Below, piece after piece: positions 52,624 through 61,929 of a stretch of 64,000 nt of DNA. The first letter of the stretch is position 1; each line of letters starts with the position of its first letter. A model generated the notes under the pieces. The model searched no databases and had not been told where the DNA came from. It was given only the letters and a program-made list of their open reading frames with translations. A program made the translations under genes and the position numbers. This stretch comes from Pacificispira sp033344895 (GTDB taxonomy: Bacteria > Pseudomonadota > Alphaproteobacteria > UBA8366 > Aestuariispiraceae): contig OZ245920.1 of NCBI GenBank assembly GCA_965229685.1, forward strand, positions 2,356,001 through 2,420,000. Reading direction: 5' to 3'.

Positions 52624-53766
52624 CTAATCTTCGAGCAGCGCGCCCTGTTGGCGGCTGGCCAGCGGTTTGCGTCCGGCGACCTTGCCAATGCGCTCTCCCG
52701 CCTCGACCAGTCGCAAATCAACCCGGGCGAAGAAGATTCCGTCGGTCTCCGAGCGCAAGACCGTCCGCCCCTTGGTGGGATCCGCGGCGGAAATGTCGAT
52801 CAATTCCGCCAGAACCTGCCCTTCCCGCACCATCTCGCCGACGTCGGCCTTGTAGGCCAGTAGACCACTTTCCAGTGCGGTTACCGTGTCGACCTCCTCC
52901 AGGCGATAGGGTTCCGGCGCATCGGGCATTTCCGGCGCATCTCCGGAAATCGCGCCCTGTGCAATGAGGAAATTATAGAGGCCCGTTGCATCGCTGTGGC
53001 CCAGTTCGTCGCTGATGTCGTCTTTCCCGCGCAGTTCCAGGGTGCACCCGAAACATGCCATCGGCAAACTATTGCCGTTCTCAACCAGATCCCCCATGCG
53101 ACGCCATACGCCGGCGTTGCAATCGTCGAAAGAGAATCCGCCGGCTTCCTCTTCCAGAAGGACGATCGGAATGTCGGAATAGGCCGCCAGGGCAACCCCT
53201 TGATCCGCGTGACGGCGGTGGCAATAGAGATGCGCCAGGCTTTCATTGTCGCAGTGAATGTCGATGACATGATCGGCATCGATGCTCAGCGACAGTAGCT
53301 GGGCACGCCAGTGTGCAGTGTCCGTGCGCGTCGACAGATCGCCGACAGCCTTCAGCAACGCCGCGCGCATGGCCGGAACGTCCCGCTCCGCGTCACCGCT
53401 CAACGCGCCGTTCAGATAGGACGCCGCACCGGCCGACAGGTCCGGCCAGTTGCGATTGAAGTTGCCGGACCCGTCCTGGGCATAGCGCCCTGCCGCAGCA
53501 CCACCGATGCGCTGCGACAGGCCTATCGGATTGGCATAGGGCAACACCACGATCTCCCCGGTGATCCGGCCCGCGGCATCCGCCTCGGCCAGCATCGGGA
53601 TAAGGTGGTTCAACGCCATCAGCCCCGGCCATTCATCGGCATGCAGCGCCGCCTGCAGATAGGTCTTGGGCCGCGCGTCGCGTTCACCAAAACGATGAAC
53701 CGTCAGAAAGCGTTCCGTACCCGGAGACGGCGATTTAAGGGGGATGCGTTCCACGCTATGGGTCAT
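52624..53766 (-). CDS. Succinylglutamate desuccinylase/aspartoacylase-family (M14-like) hydrolase
   Basis: 380 aa from ATG 53766; an in-frame start at 53826 adds 20 residues, but a GAAGAG site favours the shorter form. Zinc ligands of the M14/AstE family are visible: HADEWPG (HxxE, about 44-47) and DIHCDN (His, about 172). GNFNRNWPD matches the RxxN substrate region. The C-terminal third has a lipoyl-like beta domain (ESGLLAYKADVGEMVREGQVLAELID). It probably cleaves an N-acyl amino acid or amide; substrate unknown. Confidence 0.82.
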   Translation of the reverse strand: MTHSVERIPLKSPSPGTERFLTVHRFGERDARPKTYLQAALHADEWPGLMALNHLIPMLAEADAAGRITGEIVVLPYANPIGLSQRIGGAAAGRYAQDGSGNFNRNWPDLSAGAASYLNGALSGDAERDVPAMRAALLKAVGDLSTRTDTAHWRAQLLSLSIDADHVIDIHCDNESLAHLYCHRRHADQGVALAAYSDIPIVLLEEEAGGFSFDDCNAGVWRRMGDLVENGNSLPMACFGCTLELRGKDDISDELGHSDATGLYNFLIAQGAISGDAPEMPDAPEPYRLEEVDTVTALESGLLAYKADVGEMVREGQVLAELIDISAADPTKGRTVLRSETDGIFFARVDLRLVEAGERIGKVAGRKPLASRQQGALLED

Positions 53767-53891
53767 GATGCTACTCTTCAGAGTGAGGGATGCCGGACCG
53801 TACGGCGCCCCCCCCCGACCCGACAAGCCCGACTTTCTGATTTGCCCGAAAATCCCTAGAATGACCGGATGGACGGTGTTCGGGGGATGTA

Positions 53892-55412
53892 ATGGCGGCG
53901 GCGGTAGCGGCTGGGAACAGTGAGACGGCGCGTGTCGCCGCGGACGTCCTGCGCATGGGCGGCAACGCCTTCGATGCCGCCATCGCCGGCATGACGGCGG
54001 CCTGTGTTACGGAGCCCGTTCTGTGTTCCTATGGCGGCGGCGGCTTTCTTATGGCCGCGCCGAGCGATCAGCCGGTTCACATCGTCGACTTCTTCACCCA
54101 GACCCCCGGGCGGGCGGTGACGGACGGACTGGATTTTGCCGAAATCCATGCCGATTTCGGGACGACCACCCAGGCCTTCCATATCGGGCGGGCCGCTGCG
54201 GCGGTGCCGGGCATGGTCGCCGGATTGTTCCACATCCATCGAACCCTGGGGCGAATGCCGCTGAAGGAGGCCCTGGCCCCGGCAATCGACCTGGCGCGGG
54301 AGGGCGCGCCCCTCGATCCGCTTCAGGCGATCGTGCTTGAGGTGGTGACCCCGATTGCGATGTCCACCGAGGGATCCCGTGCCCTATACTGCAACACCGA
54401 CGGTAGCCTGAAACGCACCGGCGATCGCTTTCGTCCCGACGGGTTCGCAGATTTTCTGGATGCGCTCGTCACGGAAGGCGCGGACCTGTTCTACCGGGGC
54501 GACGTGGCCAGAGCGATCTGTCGCGATTGCGCAGATGGCGGGCTGCTGACGGCGGAGGATCTGGCCGGATACCGGGTTGCGACCCGACCGCCCCGGCGCC
54601 TCGACTACCGCGGCGCGTGCATCTCACTCAACGATCTGCCGTCCTCCGGTGGACCGCTGATCGATTTTGCCCTGACCCTGATGGACCGCATGAAGGACCC
54701 ATCGGCAACGGATTCGGGACAGCGCGCCGCGATCCTCGCCGAGGTCATGGCCCGAACCGGCGACGCGCGCCGTCGCAGCGGGTTCGCCGACGACCCCGGC
54801 CCGGACAGCCTGCTGCGCCTGTTTGACGAGGAACTCCCGACGTCGAACACCATCGCGCTGAAGACCGGCGGCACCACGCATCTGTCGATTGTCGACGCAG
54901 ACGGTGCGCTCGCCGCCCTGTCCCTGTCGAACGGGGAAGGGAATGGACGCGTCATTCCGGGCACCGGTATCGCCATGAACAACATGCTGGGAGAAGAGGA
55001 CCTGAATCCCGGCGGGTTCTTCACCTGGCGGCCGAACAGCCGTGTCTCCTCGATGATGTCACCCTGCATTGCGTCCCTGCCGGATGGGCGGCGAGTGGCG
55101 TTGGGCAGCGGCGGGTCGAACCGGATACGCAGCGCCATCCTGCAGGTCCTGCTGAACCTGATCGACGGCGATCTGACGCCTGAAGCCGCCATTGCCGCCC
55201 CCCGACTGCATGTCGAGAAAGGACATCTGAGCGTTGAGGGCGGCCATCCGCCAGCGGTCGTCGCACGGCTGGTTCAGGACTTTCCCGACAGTCAGGTCTG
55301 GGAGGATCAAAGCTTTTTCTTCGGCGGTGTGCACCTGGCGGGAACCGGCCCGGACGGTGTATTTGCCGCGGGCGATCCGCGCCGCGGTGGCGCCGCCGTT
55401 CTGGTCGCCTGA
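53892..55412 (+). CDS. Gamma-glutamyltransferase-family protein
   Basis: 506 aa. Blocks of the Ntn-hydrolase family: LRMGGNAFDAAIAGMTAACVTEPVLCSYGGGGF near the N-terminus and the self-cleaving site GGTTHLSIVD at about 326-335, where the second Thr would be the nucleophile. PGTGIAMNNMLGEEDLNP follows as in GGTs. There is no signal peptide, so it is a cytoplasmic member, unlike E. coli GgT. A gene at 53766 encodes a second amide-bond hydrolase, divergently. Confidence 0.85.
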   Translation: MAAAVAAGNSETARVAADVLRMGGNAFDAAIAGMTAACVTEPVLCSYGGGGFLMAAPSDQPVHIVDFFTQTPGRAVTDGLDFAEIHADFGTTTQAFHIGRAAAAVPGMVAGLFHIHRTLGRMPLKEALAPAIDLAREGAPLDPLQAIVLEVVTPIAMSTEGSRALYCNTDGSLKRTGDRFRPDGFADFLDALVTEGADLFYRGDVARAICRDCADGGLLTAEDLAGYRVATRPPRRLDYRGACISLNDLPSSGGPLIDFALTLMDRMKDPSATDSGQRAAILAEVMARTGDARRRSGFADDPGPDSLLRLFDEELPTSNTIALKTGGTTHLSIVDADGALAALSLSNGEGNGRVIPGTGIAMNNMLGEEDLNPGGFFTWRPNSRVSSMMSPCIASLPDGRRVALGSGGSNRIRSAILQVLLNLIDGDLTPEAAIAAPRLHVEKGHLSVEGGHPPAVVARLVQDFPDSQVWEDQSFFFGGVHLAGTGPDGVFAAGDPRRGGAAVLVA

Positions 55413-55418
55413 CCTGAT

Positions 55419-56036
55419 CTATCCCCGGAACGCCGGGAAGTCCTGGTACCAGTTCTCGTGCCTGCCGCCATGATTGGCCATGCCGGGTTTGGTCAGACAG
55501 CCGCGCGGCCGGATATAGCTGTCGATGCGGCCTTCCGGCTGTTCACGCCATTGCAGGTTCAGGGCGGCCAGTTTCGGGAAGAACCACTGACTGTGATAGG
55601 GCAGATGGTCGTGGATGTACCAGGCCAGTCCGCGCCAGTCGGCCCCCTTGTCATAGCGATCGGCAAACCACGGGATGACGATGCAGGCAGTGGCCCCCAG
55701 TCGTCCCGCCCTGTCGCGACGATCCCAGATGTGATGGGCCCGGTTCGCCTCATTGCGCGCGCAGTTCATGCCATTCTCGTTCCCGAACCGATTCACCTGA
55801 GGCGAGCGATAACTCGACCTTACGGCAATCCTGCCGAAGGTTTCCTGCAAGGGTTCCAGCAAAGTCTCGCACAACCCTTTTCCCGCCTCGATAGCGGTGT
55901 CCGGATCTTCCGGAACATTGCTCATTCCATGCATGGCTGCGACTTCGCTGAACAGAAAATCGCGCATGAAGAAACTCTCGCTGAGCCGCACCCGACCCAG
56001 TGTTTCCAAGGATCTCCAGGTCATTGGTCTGCGCAT
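55419..56036 (-). CDS. Putative M15-like peptidase-fold protein
   Basis: 205 aa from ATG 56036 (AGGCAGGA site); the frame opens from 56105. The middle resembles D-Ala-D-Ala carboxypeptidase-like M15 proteins: FGRIAVRSSYRSPQVNRFGN, then HHIWDRRDRAGRLGATACIVIPWF, in which H-x6-D and a late His (YHSQW) could bind zinc. The family is only loosely defined here; no signal peptide is present. It converges on the gamma-glutamyltransferase gene (6-nt gap). The role is unknown. Confidence 0.55.
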   Translation of the reverse strand: MRRPMTWRSLETLGRVRLSESFFMRDFLFSEVAAMHGMSNVPEDPDTAIEAGKGLCETLLEPLQETFGRIAVRSSYRSPQVNRFGNENGMNCARNEANRAHHIWDRRDRAGRLGATACIVIPWFADRYDKGADWRGLAWYIHDHLPYHSQWFFPKLAALNLQWREQPEGRIDSYIRPRGCLTKPGMANHGGRHENWYQDFPAFRG

Positions 56037-56297
56037 GACTGTCCTGCCTGTTTCGGTTCGTTCATCCCTGACCGGAACTCCTAACGTCTCTGCATGGAAC
56101 GGCACACCCGATTTCCGGCATTGGACACTTCAACTTTCAATACACGAGATACGGGCAGTAGCATCCTGCACCGCGTACTGCGCGACAGTTTGAGCCACGC
56201 GATTGAATTCGAACAATAGAATGTTTGCATTTCTCGTTAAACGTGTTCACCATTTCTGAGAACTCGGTTTCGTAAACAGACAGGGTGACAATCTGCG

Positions 56298-57767
56298 ATG
56301 ATCCACGATCCGAAAACTCTCCGGTCCATGGTTGAGAACATGCCGATCAACGTCATGACCTGCGACCTGAAATCCTTCAAGATCGACTTTCTGAACGCGG
56401 CTGCAAGGAAGACCCTGAAGTCGATCGAACATGCCCTCCCCTGCCCCGCCGACCGAATGCTGGGAACTTCGATCGACGTGTTTCACAAGAACCCCGCGCA
56501 CCAGCGGAAGATGCTGGCCGACGTCAAGAACTTGCCGCATCGTGCGGTCATATCGATCGGCGGCGAAAAGCTGGACCTGCACATAACGCCGATCCTTGAT
56601 CGTCGCGGCAAGTATATCGCCCCCATGGTGACATGGTCTGTCATCACGGAGAAGGCCAGGCAGGAGGAAAGCGTGCTGGTCCAGCAACAGATGCTGGACC
56701 AGATTCCGGTAAACGCGATGATGTGCGAACTGGAAAACTTCACCATTACCTACGCCAACGATGCAACGGTCCGCACCTTGTCCGGCCTGGAACACCTGCT
56801 GCCGATCAAGGCAAAGGATCTGGTCGGAACAAGCATTGACGTGTTCCACAAGGCGCCGGAACACCAGCGCAGGCTGCTGCGGGACGAAAGCAACCTGCCG
56901 TACAACACCAAGATCCGGTTGGGCCCGGAGACGCTGGACCTTCGGGTTTCCGCCATTCACGGAAATGACGGTCGATACATCGCGGCATTGCTGACCTGGT
57001 CGGTCGTGACGCGTCAGGTCAAAGTGGCGGACGATTTTGAATCCAATGTGAAATCCATCGTCGACGGCGTCTCGTCCGCGGCGACCGAGCTACAGGCGAC
57101 ATCCGAAACGATGGCCACAGGAGCCGAAGAAGCGAATGTTCAGGCCAATACGGTTGCCGCCGCCTCCGAAGAACTCGCGAAATCCATTGAGGAAATCAGC
57201 AGCCAGGTCGCCAAGGCGTCCGACATTTCCCGCAGCGGCGTGGAGCGGGCGCGCAATTCCAACCAGCAGGTCCAGGGCCTGGCCGAGGCTGCGTCGAAGA
57301 TTGGCGACGTCGTGGAACTGATCAACGACATTGCCAGCCAGACGAACCTTCTGGCGCTAAACGCGACAATCGAGGCGGCGCGCGCCGGTGAAGCCGGCAA
57401 GGGGTTCGCTGTCGTCGCGAATGAAGTCAAGTCGCTGGCCAACCAGACCGCAAGAGCCACGGACGAAATCGGTAGCCAGATCCGCAGCATCCAGACCGCA
57501 ACGACCGGCGCGGTCGACGCGATCGGTGCCATTACGGAAATCATCTCCCAGATCAGCGAAATTTCCGGAACGATCTCTGCCGCCGTGGAGGAACAAGGGA
57601 CGGCCACGAAGGAAGTCACCGCCAACATTGCCGGTGTCAGCCAGGCCTCCAGCGAAACCGGATCCGCCGCCGGTGAGACGTTGCGGGCTGCCTCCGAGCT
57701 AAGCCGTCAGGCCGAATCCCTCTCCTCCTCCGTCGACGACTTCCTCCGCGAGGTCCGCGCCCTGTAA
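56298..57767 (+). CDS. Soluble methyl-accepting chemotaxis protein with tandem PAS domains
   Basis: 489 aa without membrane segments. Two PAS domains (about 1-120 and 130-245) are clearly duplicated: both contain a GTSIDVFHKxPxHQR block and a YIAxxxTWSV block. The signalling domain (about 255-489) has the conserved hairpin DIASQTNLLALNATIEAARAGEAGKGFAVVANEVKSLA. No C-terminal CheR/CheB-docking pentapeptide was seen. Layout resembles BdlA-like receptors, which sense an internal state. The upstream 56106-56297 gap has GTTAAACGTG near the start but no clear promoter. Confidence 0.92.
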   Translation: MIHDPKTLRSMVENMPINVMTCDLKSFKIDFLNAAARKTLKSIEHALPCPADRMLGTSIDVFHKNPAHQRKMLADVKNLPHRAVISIGGEKLDLHITPILDRRGKYIAPMVTWSVITEKARQEESVLVQQQMLDQIPVNAMMCELENFTITYANDATVRTLSGLEHLLPIKAKDLVGTSIDVFHKAPEHQRRLLRDESNLPYNTKIRLGPETLDLRVSAIHGNDGRYIAALLTWSVVTRQVKVADDFESNVKSIVDGVSSAATELQATSETMATGAEEANVQANTVAAASEELAKSIEEISSQVAKASDISRSGVERARNSNQQVQGLAEAASKIGDVVELINDIASQTNLLALNATIEAARAGEAGKGFAVVANEVKSLANQTARATDEIGSQIRSIQTATTGAVDAIGAITEIISQISEISGTISAAVEEQGTATKEVTANIAGVSQASSETGSAAGETLRAASELSRQAESLSSSVDDFLREVRAL

Positions 57768-57904
57768 GTTTGCCAGGCACTTCCTCCGGTTCCGCCCTGA
57801 ATGTCGCGTTCCGGCTCTTCGGTGACGATACCGCGATTGACGCGCCGCCGGGCCGGTGCGAAGAGCGTCGGACGGTCTGCAATGCGAACGGCGGAGGGAA
57901 GCGG

Positions 57905-59893
57905 ATGGCATTGTTGTTGGGCATCGATACGGGGGGCACCTACACCGACGCCGTTCTGTTCGACGACGAAAGCCGCACCGTGTTGGCGTCGGCCAAGGCG
58001 CTGACCTCCAAGCATGATCTTTCCATATGTGTTCGCGAAGCGACAACCGCCGCGCTGCAGTCCGCGCCGGACCTGAATCCAACCCAAATTCGCCTCGTTT
58101 CGCTTTCCACGACGCTGGCAACCAATGCCCTGGTTGAGCAGCATGGATTCCCGGTCGGCCTGATCCTGATCGGGCAGGACGAGAAAGCCCTGGACCGGGC
58201 CGGTCTGCGCGCTGCGATGGGGTCCGACCCCGTGCTGTTTCTGGAAGGCGGGCATGGACCGGACGGCCATGAACGGATGCCGCTGAACCTGAAGGAGGCC
58301 TTGCCGAAGATCGACGCCCTGGCGGAAAAGGTCTCTGCCGTCGCGATCTGCGGCTATTTCGGTGTCCGCAATCCCAGCCATGAAGTTGCCGTCCGGGATG
58401 CCGTGCGATCGCGCATCGACCTGCCCGTCACCTGTGCCCATGAAATGGCCAGCGCGCTCGACGCCCCGCGCCGCGCGCTGACGGCATTGTTGAACGCACG
58501 CCTCGTGCCGCTGATTCAGCAACTGATCCGGGCGGTCGAGGGCATGCTGTCCGAAAATGGCATCGAGGCCCCCCTGATGGTTGTCAAAGGGGACGGTTCG
58601 CTGATTTCGGCGGAAACCGCCCTGACACGCCCGGTCGAAACAATCCTCAGCGGCCCGGCGGCCAGTGTCGTCGGTGCCCAGTTCCTCAGCGGTCGCGAGG
58701 ACTGCGTCATCTCTGACATCGGCGGCACCACGACCGACATCGCGGTCCTGCGGAATGCCCGACCGGTCCTGGCGCCGGACGGTGCGATTGTCGGCGGGTA
58801 CCGAACGATGGTGGAAGCCATTGCGGTTCACACGATCGGCCTGGGCGGCGACAGCGAGATCGGGCTGGATGACGAGAAGCGCCTGCGGGTCGGACCGCGC
58901 CGCATGGTGCCGATCAGCTTGCTGGCCCGCGACCACGATACCGTTCTGCCGATCCTGGAAGCGCAATTGGCGCGGCCATGGCCGAAGCCGCATGACGGCC
59001 GGTTCGCAATCAAACTGCGCGAACGCCGCGGCGGGGCCCTCAGCCGCGGGGAACAGCGCGTCTGGGATGCCTTGCAGGACGGGCCGAAATCCCTTGAACA
59101 ATTGCTGGCTGCCCGGGCACCGGAACAACCGCTGTTGCGCCTTGTGGATCGGGGGCTGGTGATCCTGTGCGGCTTCACCCCCTCGGACGCGGCCCATGTG
59201 CTGGGACTGCACGCGGATTGGAATGTCGACGCGGCGCGCCTTGCATCCGAACTGAGCGCCCGCACGGAGCGCCGCCCGGGAATCCCGCTGGCGGATTCCG
59301 GCGAGGAACTGGCCCGTCAGGTCATCGACCGGCTGACGATACAATCCTGCATGGCCGTGGTGGAGACGGTGTTGCCCGACGCGCCCGGGCGCAGCGGCCG
59401 ACGCTTCATGGAGGCGGCCTTTACGGCCCATGACGCGTCCGAAGACCTGATCGATTTCGAAGTCCGGCTGCGCCGGCCGCTGATCGGCATCGGCGCCCCC
59501 GCCCGCACCTATTATCCGGAAATCGCAAAACGCCTGAACACGGAATTCGACGTGCCCCGTTTCGCGGAGGTCTGCAATGCCGTCGGTGCCGTCGCGGGCG
59601 GCGTCAGTCAGCGTGTGCAGATCCTGATCACCTCCCCCGCGGAGGGCCTGTTCCGGGTGCATGGTCTGGATGGTGTCACGGACTTCCGGGACCTGGAAGA
59701 AGCTGCCGCAAGCGCGATCGGCCTCGCGGAATCTGAGGCCAGAGCCAGGGCGGTCGATGCCGGCGCCACCGAGATCCGGGTCGAATCCAGCCGTGACGAC
59801 CGGGTCGCGACCGTCGCCGGTTCATTCCAGGTCTTCATCGAAAGCCGGATCGGCGCCACCGCCTACGGCCGCCCGAAACTGGCCGGCGCGTGA
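57905..59893 (+). CDS. Hydantoinase A/oxoprolinase-like ATPase
   Basis: 662 aa from ATG 57905; an earlier in-frame start at 57770 lies in a non-conserved leader. The N-terminal hydantoinase_N motif is GIDTGGTYTDAVLFDDESRTVLASAKALTS. The ASKHA phosphate-binding region DCVISDIGGTTTDIAVL occurs at about 275-291. It is the ATP-dependent half of 5-oxoprolinase/hydantoinase-type amidohydrolases; the HyuB partner is not adjacent. The C-terminal 200 residues differ from standard HyuA. A gamma-glutamyltransferase gene is nearby, which could suggest 5-oxoproline or glutathione use, but this is inference. Confidence 0.85.
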   Translation: MALLLGIDTGGTYTDAVLFDDESRTVLASAKALTSKHDLSICVREATTAALQSAPDLNPTQIRLVSLSTTLATNALVEQHGFPVGLILIGQDEKALDRAGLRAAMGSDPVLFLEGGHGPDGHERMPLNLKEALPKIDALAEKVSAVAICGYFGVRNPSHEVAVRDAVRSRIDLPVTCAHEMASALDAPRRALTALLNARLVPLIQQLIRAVEGMLSENGIEAPLMVVKGDGSLISAETALTRPVETILSGPAASVVGAQFLSGREDCVISDIGGTTTDIAVLRNARPVLAPDGAIVGGYRTMVEAIAVHTIGLGGDSEIGLDDEKRLRVGPRRMVPISLLARDHDTVLPILEAQLARPWPKPHDGRFAIKLRERRGGALSRGEQRVWDALQDGPKSLEQLLAARAPEQPLLRLVDRGLVILCGFTPSDAAHVLGLHADWNVDAARLASELSARTERRPGIPLADSGEELARQVIDRLTIQSCMAVVETVLPDAPGRSGRRFMEAAFTAHDASEDLIDFEVRLRRPLIGIGAPARTYYPEIAKRLNTEFDVPRFAEVCNAVGAVAGGVSQRVQILITSPAEGLFRVHGLDGVTDFRDLEEAAASAIGLAESEARARAVDAGATEIRVESSRDDRVATVAGSFQVFIESRIGATAYGRPKLAGA

Positions 59894-59894
59894 G

Positions 59895-60506
59895 CTACCC
59901 ACCCTTCTTCTGATAGAGCGGCACGGAAGCTCCCGCGTCGAGCCTCGGTCGGTCGGGTTCCTCCTCCGACAGCGGCTCGCATTCTTCCAGACTGGCGTGG
60001 CAGCGTTCGCTGAGCCGCTGGTAGTCGCGTGTGCCCTCTTCCTTCCAGGCGATTTCCGCATCGCTCAATTCGCGCAGGATCTTCGCCGGTGTGCCGGCCG
60101 CCAGCATGCGCGGCGGCACCTCGAACCCCGCTTTCACGAAGGCCATTGCCGCGACCATCGCGCTGTCGCCGATCACGGCACCGTCCATCACGACCGAATT
60201 CATGCCGACCAGTGCGTTCCGCCCGACGCGGCAGCCGTGCAGGATCGCGCCATGGCCGATATGACCGTCAACCTCGATCACGCAATCCATGCCGGGAAAG
60301 GCGTGCATGATGCAATTGTCCTGCAGGTTTGAGCCTTCCTCCAGCATCACCCTGCCGAAATCGCCGCGCATCGCCGCGCCCGGTCCGACATAGCAACGCG
60401 GGCCGACGATGGCATCGCCGATCAGTACCGCAGTCGGATGCACGAAGGCAGTCGGATGGATAACGGGGCGCACCCCTTCCAACGCATAGGTTTTCGGTTT
60501 CAGCAT
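59895..60506 (-). CDS. Gamma-carbonic-anhydrase-like hexapeptide protein (CaiE/PaaY family)
   Basis: 203 aa from ATG 60506. A left-handed beta-helix with hexapeptide repeats: VIHPTAFVHPTAVLIGDAIVGPRCYVGPGAAMRGDFG, then NLQDNCIMHAF and GHIGHGAILHGCRVGRNALVGMNSVV, providing three His that bind metal in gamma carbonic anhydrases. A C-terminal tail LSDAEIAWKEEGTRDYQRLSERCHASL matches PaaY/CaiE. The exact substrate is unknown. It is divergent from nrdB. Confidence 0.85.
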   Translation of the reverse strand: MLKPKTYALEGVRPVIHPTAFVHPTAVLIGDAIVGPRCYVGPGAAMRGDFGRVMLEEGSNLQDNCIMHAFPGMDCVIEVDGHIGHGAILHGCRVGRNALVGMNSVVMDGAVIGDSAMVAAMAFVKAGFEVPPRMLAAGTPAKILRELSDAEIAWKEEGTRDYQRLSERCHASLEECEPLSEEEPDRPRLDAGASVPLYQKKGG

Positions 60507-60629
60507 TGCGGCGGCCTCCAGAGTCTGTTCTTGCCTGGAAGCCAAGCCGATCCGGCTATGCCTGACAAGCCGATAGCACGGTTCTGGTGGAAAACCCTGT
60601 GGAAAGCCTGTTAGGAAGCTGGGGAAAAC

Positions 60630-60676
60630 CCACAAGATATAGAAATCAGGCTTGCACGAAACACCATATCTATTAT
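60630..60676 (+). promoter_or_regulatory. Candidate pair of NrdR boxes upstream of nrdB
   Basis: Two 16-bp sites resembling ACACWATATATWGTGT: 60630-60645 (11 of 16 positions agree) and 60661-60676 (12 of 16). Their starts are exactly 31 bp apart, about three helical turns, the spacing typical of NrdR box pairs. They lie 44-90 bp upstream of the nrdB start. Confidence 0.62.
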
Positions 60677-60713
60677 TCTCCCAGACTGATCCACGCAACG
60701 CTGTTCTAAAGGG

Positions 60714-60721
60714 TTAACCAT
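60714..60721 (+). promoter_or_regulatory. CtrA half-site overlapping the nrdB start
   Basis: TTAACCAT, the known CtrA half-site 8-mer; its last bases are the first two bases of the nrdB ATG. By position it would tend to block expression. Confidence 0.35.
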
Positions 60722-61679
60722 GTCGCTGCTTGATGCCAGCCCGGTCTATAAACCATTCAATTATCCATGGGCTTATGAGGCCTGGCTGACCCAGCAACGC
60801 ATCCACTGGCTGCCCGAGGAAGTGCCGCTGGCCGACGACGTCAAGGACTGGCACAAGACGCTTACCAAGGCCGAGCGCAATCTTCTGACCCAGATTTTTC
60901 GCTTCTTCACCCAGGCGGATGTTGAGGTCAACAACTGCTACATGAAGCATTATTCCCAGGTCTTCCAGCCGACCGAAGTCCAGATGATGCTGGCCGCCTT
61001 CTCCAATATGGAGACGGTCCATGTCGCAGCCTACAGCCACCTGCTGGACACGATCGGCATGCCCGAGGTCGAGTACACCGCCTTCATGAAATACAAGGAG
61101 ATGAAGGACAAATACGACTACATGCAGGGTTGGGGCACCAGCACGAAAGAGGACATTGCCAAGACGCTGGCCGTCTTCGGCGGTTTCACCGAGGGTCTGC
61201 AGCTTTTCGCCAGCTTTGCCATGCTGATGAACTTCCCGCGCCACAACAAGATGAAAGGCATGGGGCAGATCGTCAGTTGGTCGGTGCGCGACGAGTCGCT
61301 GCACACCGCCTCGATCATCCGGCTGTTCAAGACCTTCATTTCCGAGAATCCCGAGATCTGGACCGAAGCGTTCCAGCGCGACCTCTACAAGGCCTGCGAT
61401 ACCATCGTCAGCCACGAGGATGCCTTCATCGACCTCGCATTCGAGCTTGGCGCCGTGGAGGGCCTGACGGCGGAGGATGTGAAGCGTTACATCCGTTACA
61501 TCGCGGATCGCCGCCTGACCCAACTGGGTCTGCAGCCGATGTATCACACGGACAAGAACCCGCTGCGTTGGATGGACGAGATGCTGAACGGCGTCGAACA
61601 TACCAACTTCTTCGAGAACCGCGCGACGGAGTATTCCAAGGCGTCGACCCAGGGTTCCTGGGAGGAAGCGTTCGAATAG
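60720..61679 (+). CDS. nrdB: Class I ribonucleotide reductase beta subunit NrdB
   Basis: 319 aa. Diiron ligands are all identifiable: D67, E98 and H101 (METVH), E158, E192 and H195 (RDESLH), and the radical Tyr at Y105 (HVAAY). The NrdB motif FFTQADVEVNNCYMKHYSQVF is intact. It provides the tyrosyl radical for deoxyribonucleotide synthesis. nrdA is not in the window, so the subunits are split. A GGG-TTAACC segment precedes the ATG. It is followed by an intrinsic terminator. Confidence 0.95.
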   Translation: MSLLDASPVYKPFNYPWAYEAWLTQQRIHWLPEEVPLADDVKDWHKTLTKAERNLLTQIFRFFTQADVEVNNCYMKHYSQVFQPTEVQMMLAAFSNMETVHVAAYSHLLDTIGMPEVEYTAFMKYKEMKDKYDYMQGWGTSTKEDIAKTLAVFGGFTEGLQLFASFAMLMNFPRHNKMKGMGQIVSWSVRDESLHTASIIRLFKTFISENPEIWTEAFQRDLYKACDTIVSHEDAFIDLAFELGAVEGLTAEDVKRYIRYIADRRLTQLGLQPMYHTDKNPLRWMDEMLNGVEHTNFFENRATEYSKASTQGSWEEAFE

Positions 61680-61837
61680 TAGGGTCCCCGCGACGGCGCG
61701 CGGCAGCCCGGATCGGGCCCGCTGCGCCTCTGGTGGCCGGCCGCAGGGACCGGAGCCGGGCCTGGATCGACAGGATCCGGGTCCTGAAGTTTCCGATACC
61801 CCTGTGCCTCAGCGGCCACGTACCGGGCCGCAACCTG

Positions 61838-61875
61838 AACCCACACTGGAAAATCTTTCCTTTGTGGGTTTTTTC
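61838..61875 (+). terminator. Intrinsic terminator after nrdB
   Basis: AACCCACA (61838-61845) pairs with TGTGGGTT (61863-61870); inside, GGAAA pairs with TTTCC. A run of six T starts at 61869. A GC-rich stretch of about 150 bp separates it from nrdB. Confidence 0.88.
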
Positions 61876-61883
61876 TTAACCAT
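61876..61883 (+). promoter_or_regulatory. CtrA half-site upstream of the PilZ gene
   Basis: TTAACCAT occurs immediately after the nrdB terminator and 46 nt before the PilZ start. It matches the CtrA half-site; no second half with N7 spacing was seen. Confidence 0.4.
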
Positions 61884-61929
61884 AGGGTAGTAGACTTCGT
61901 CTCATCCTGGCTGGTTTTGGAGGGGAATC

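Noticed and set aside
57707..59662. 651-aa minus-strand frame over the hydantoinase-like gene
   Set aside because: Long only because stop codons are rare in this GC-rich strand; plus-strand protein has strong family motifs.
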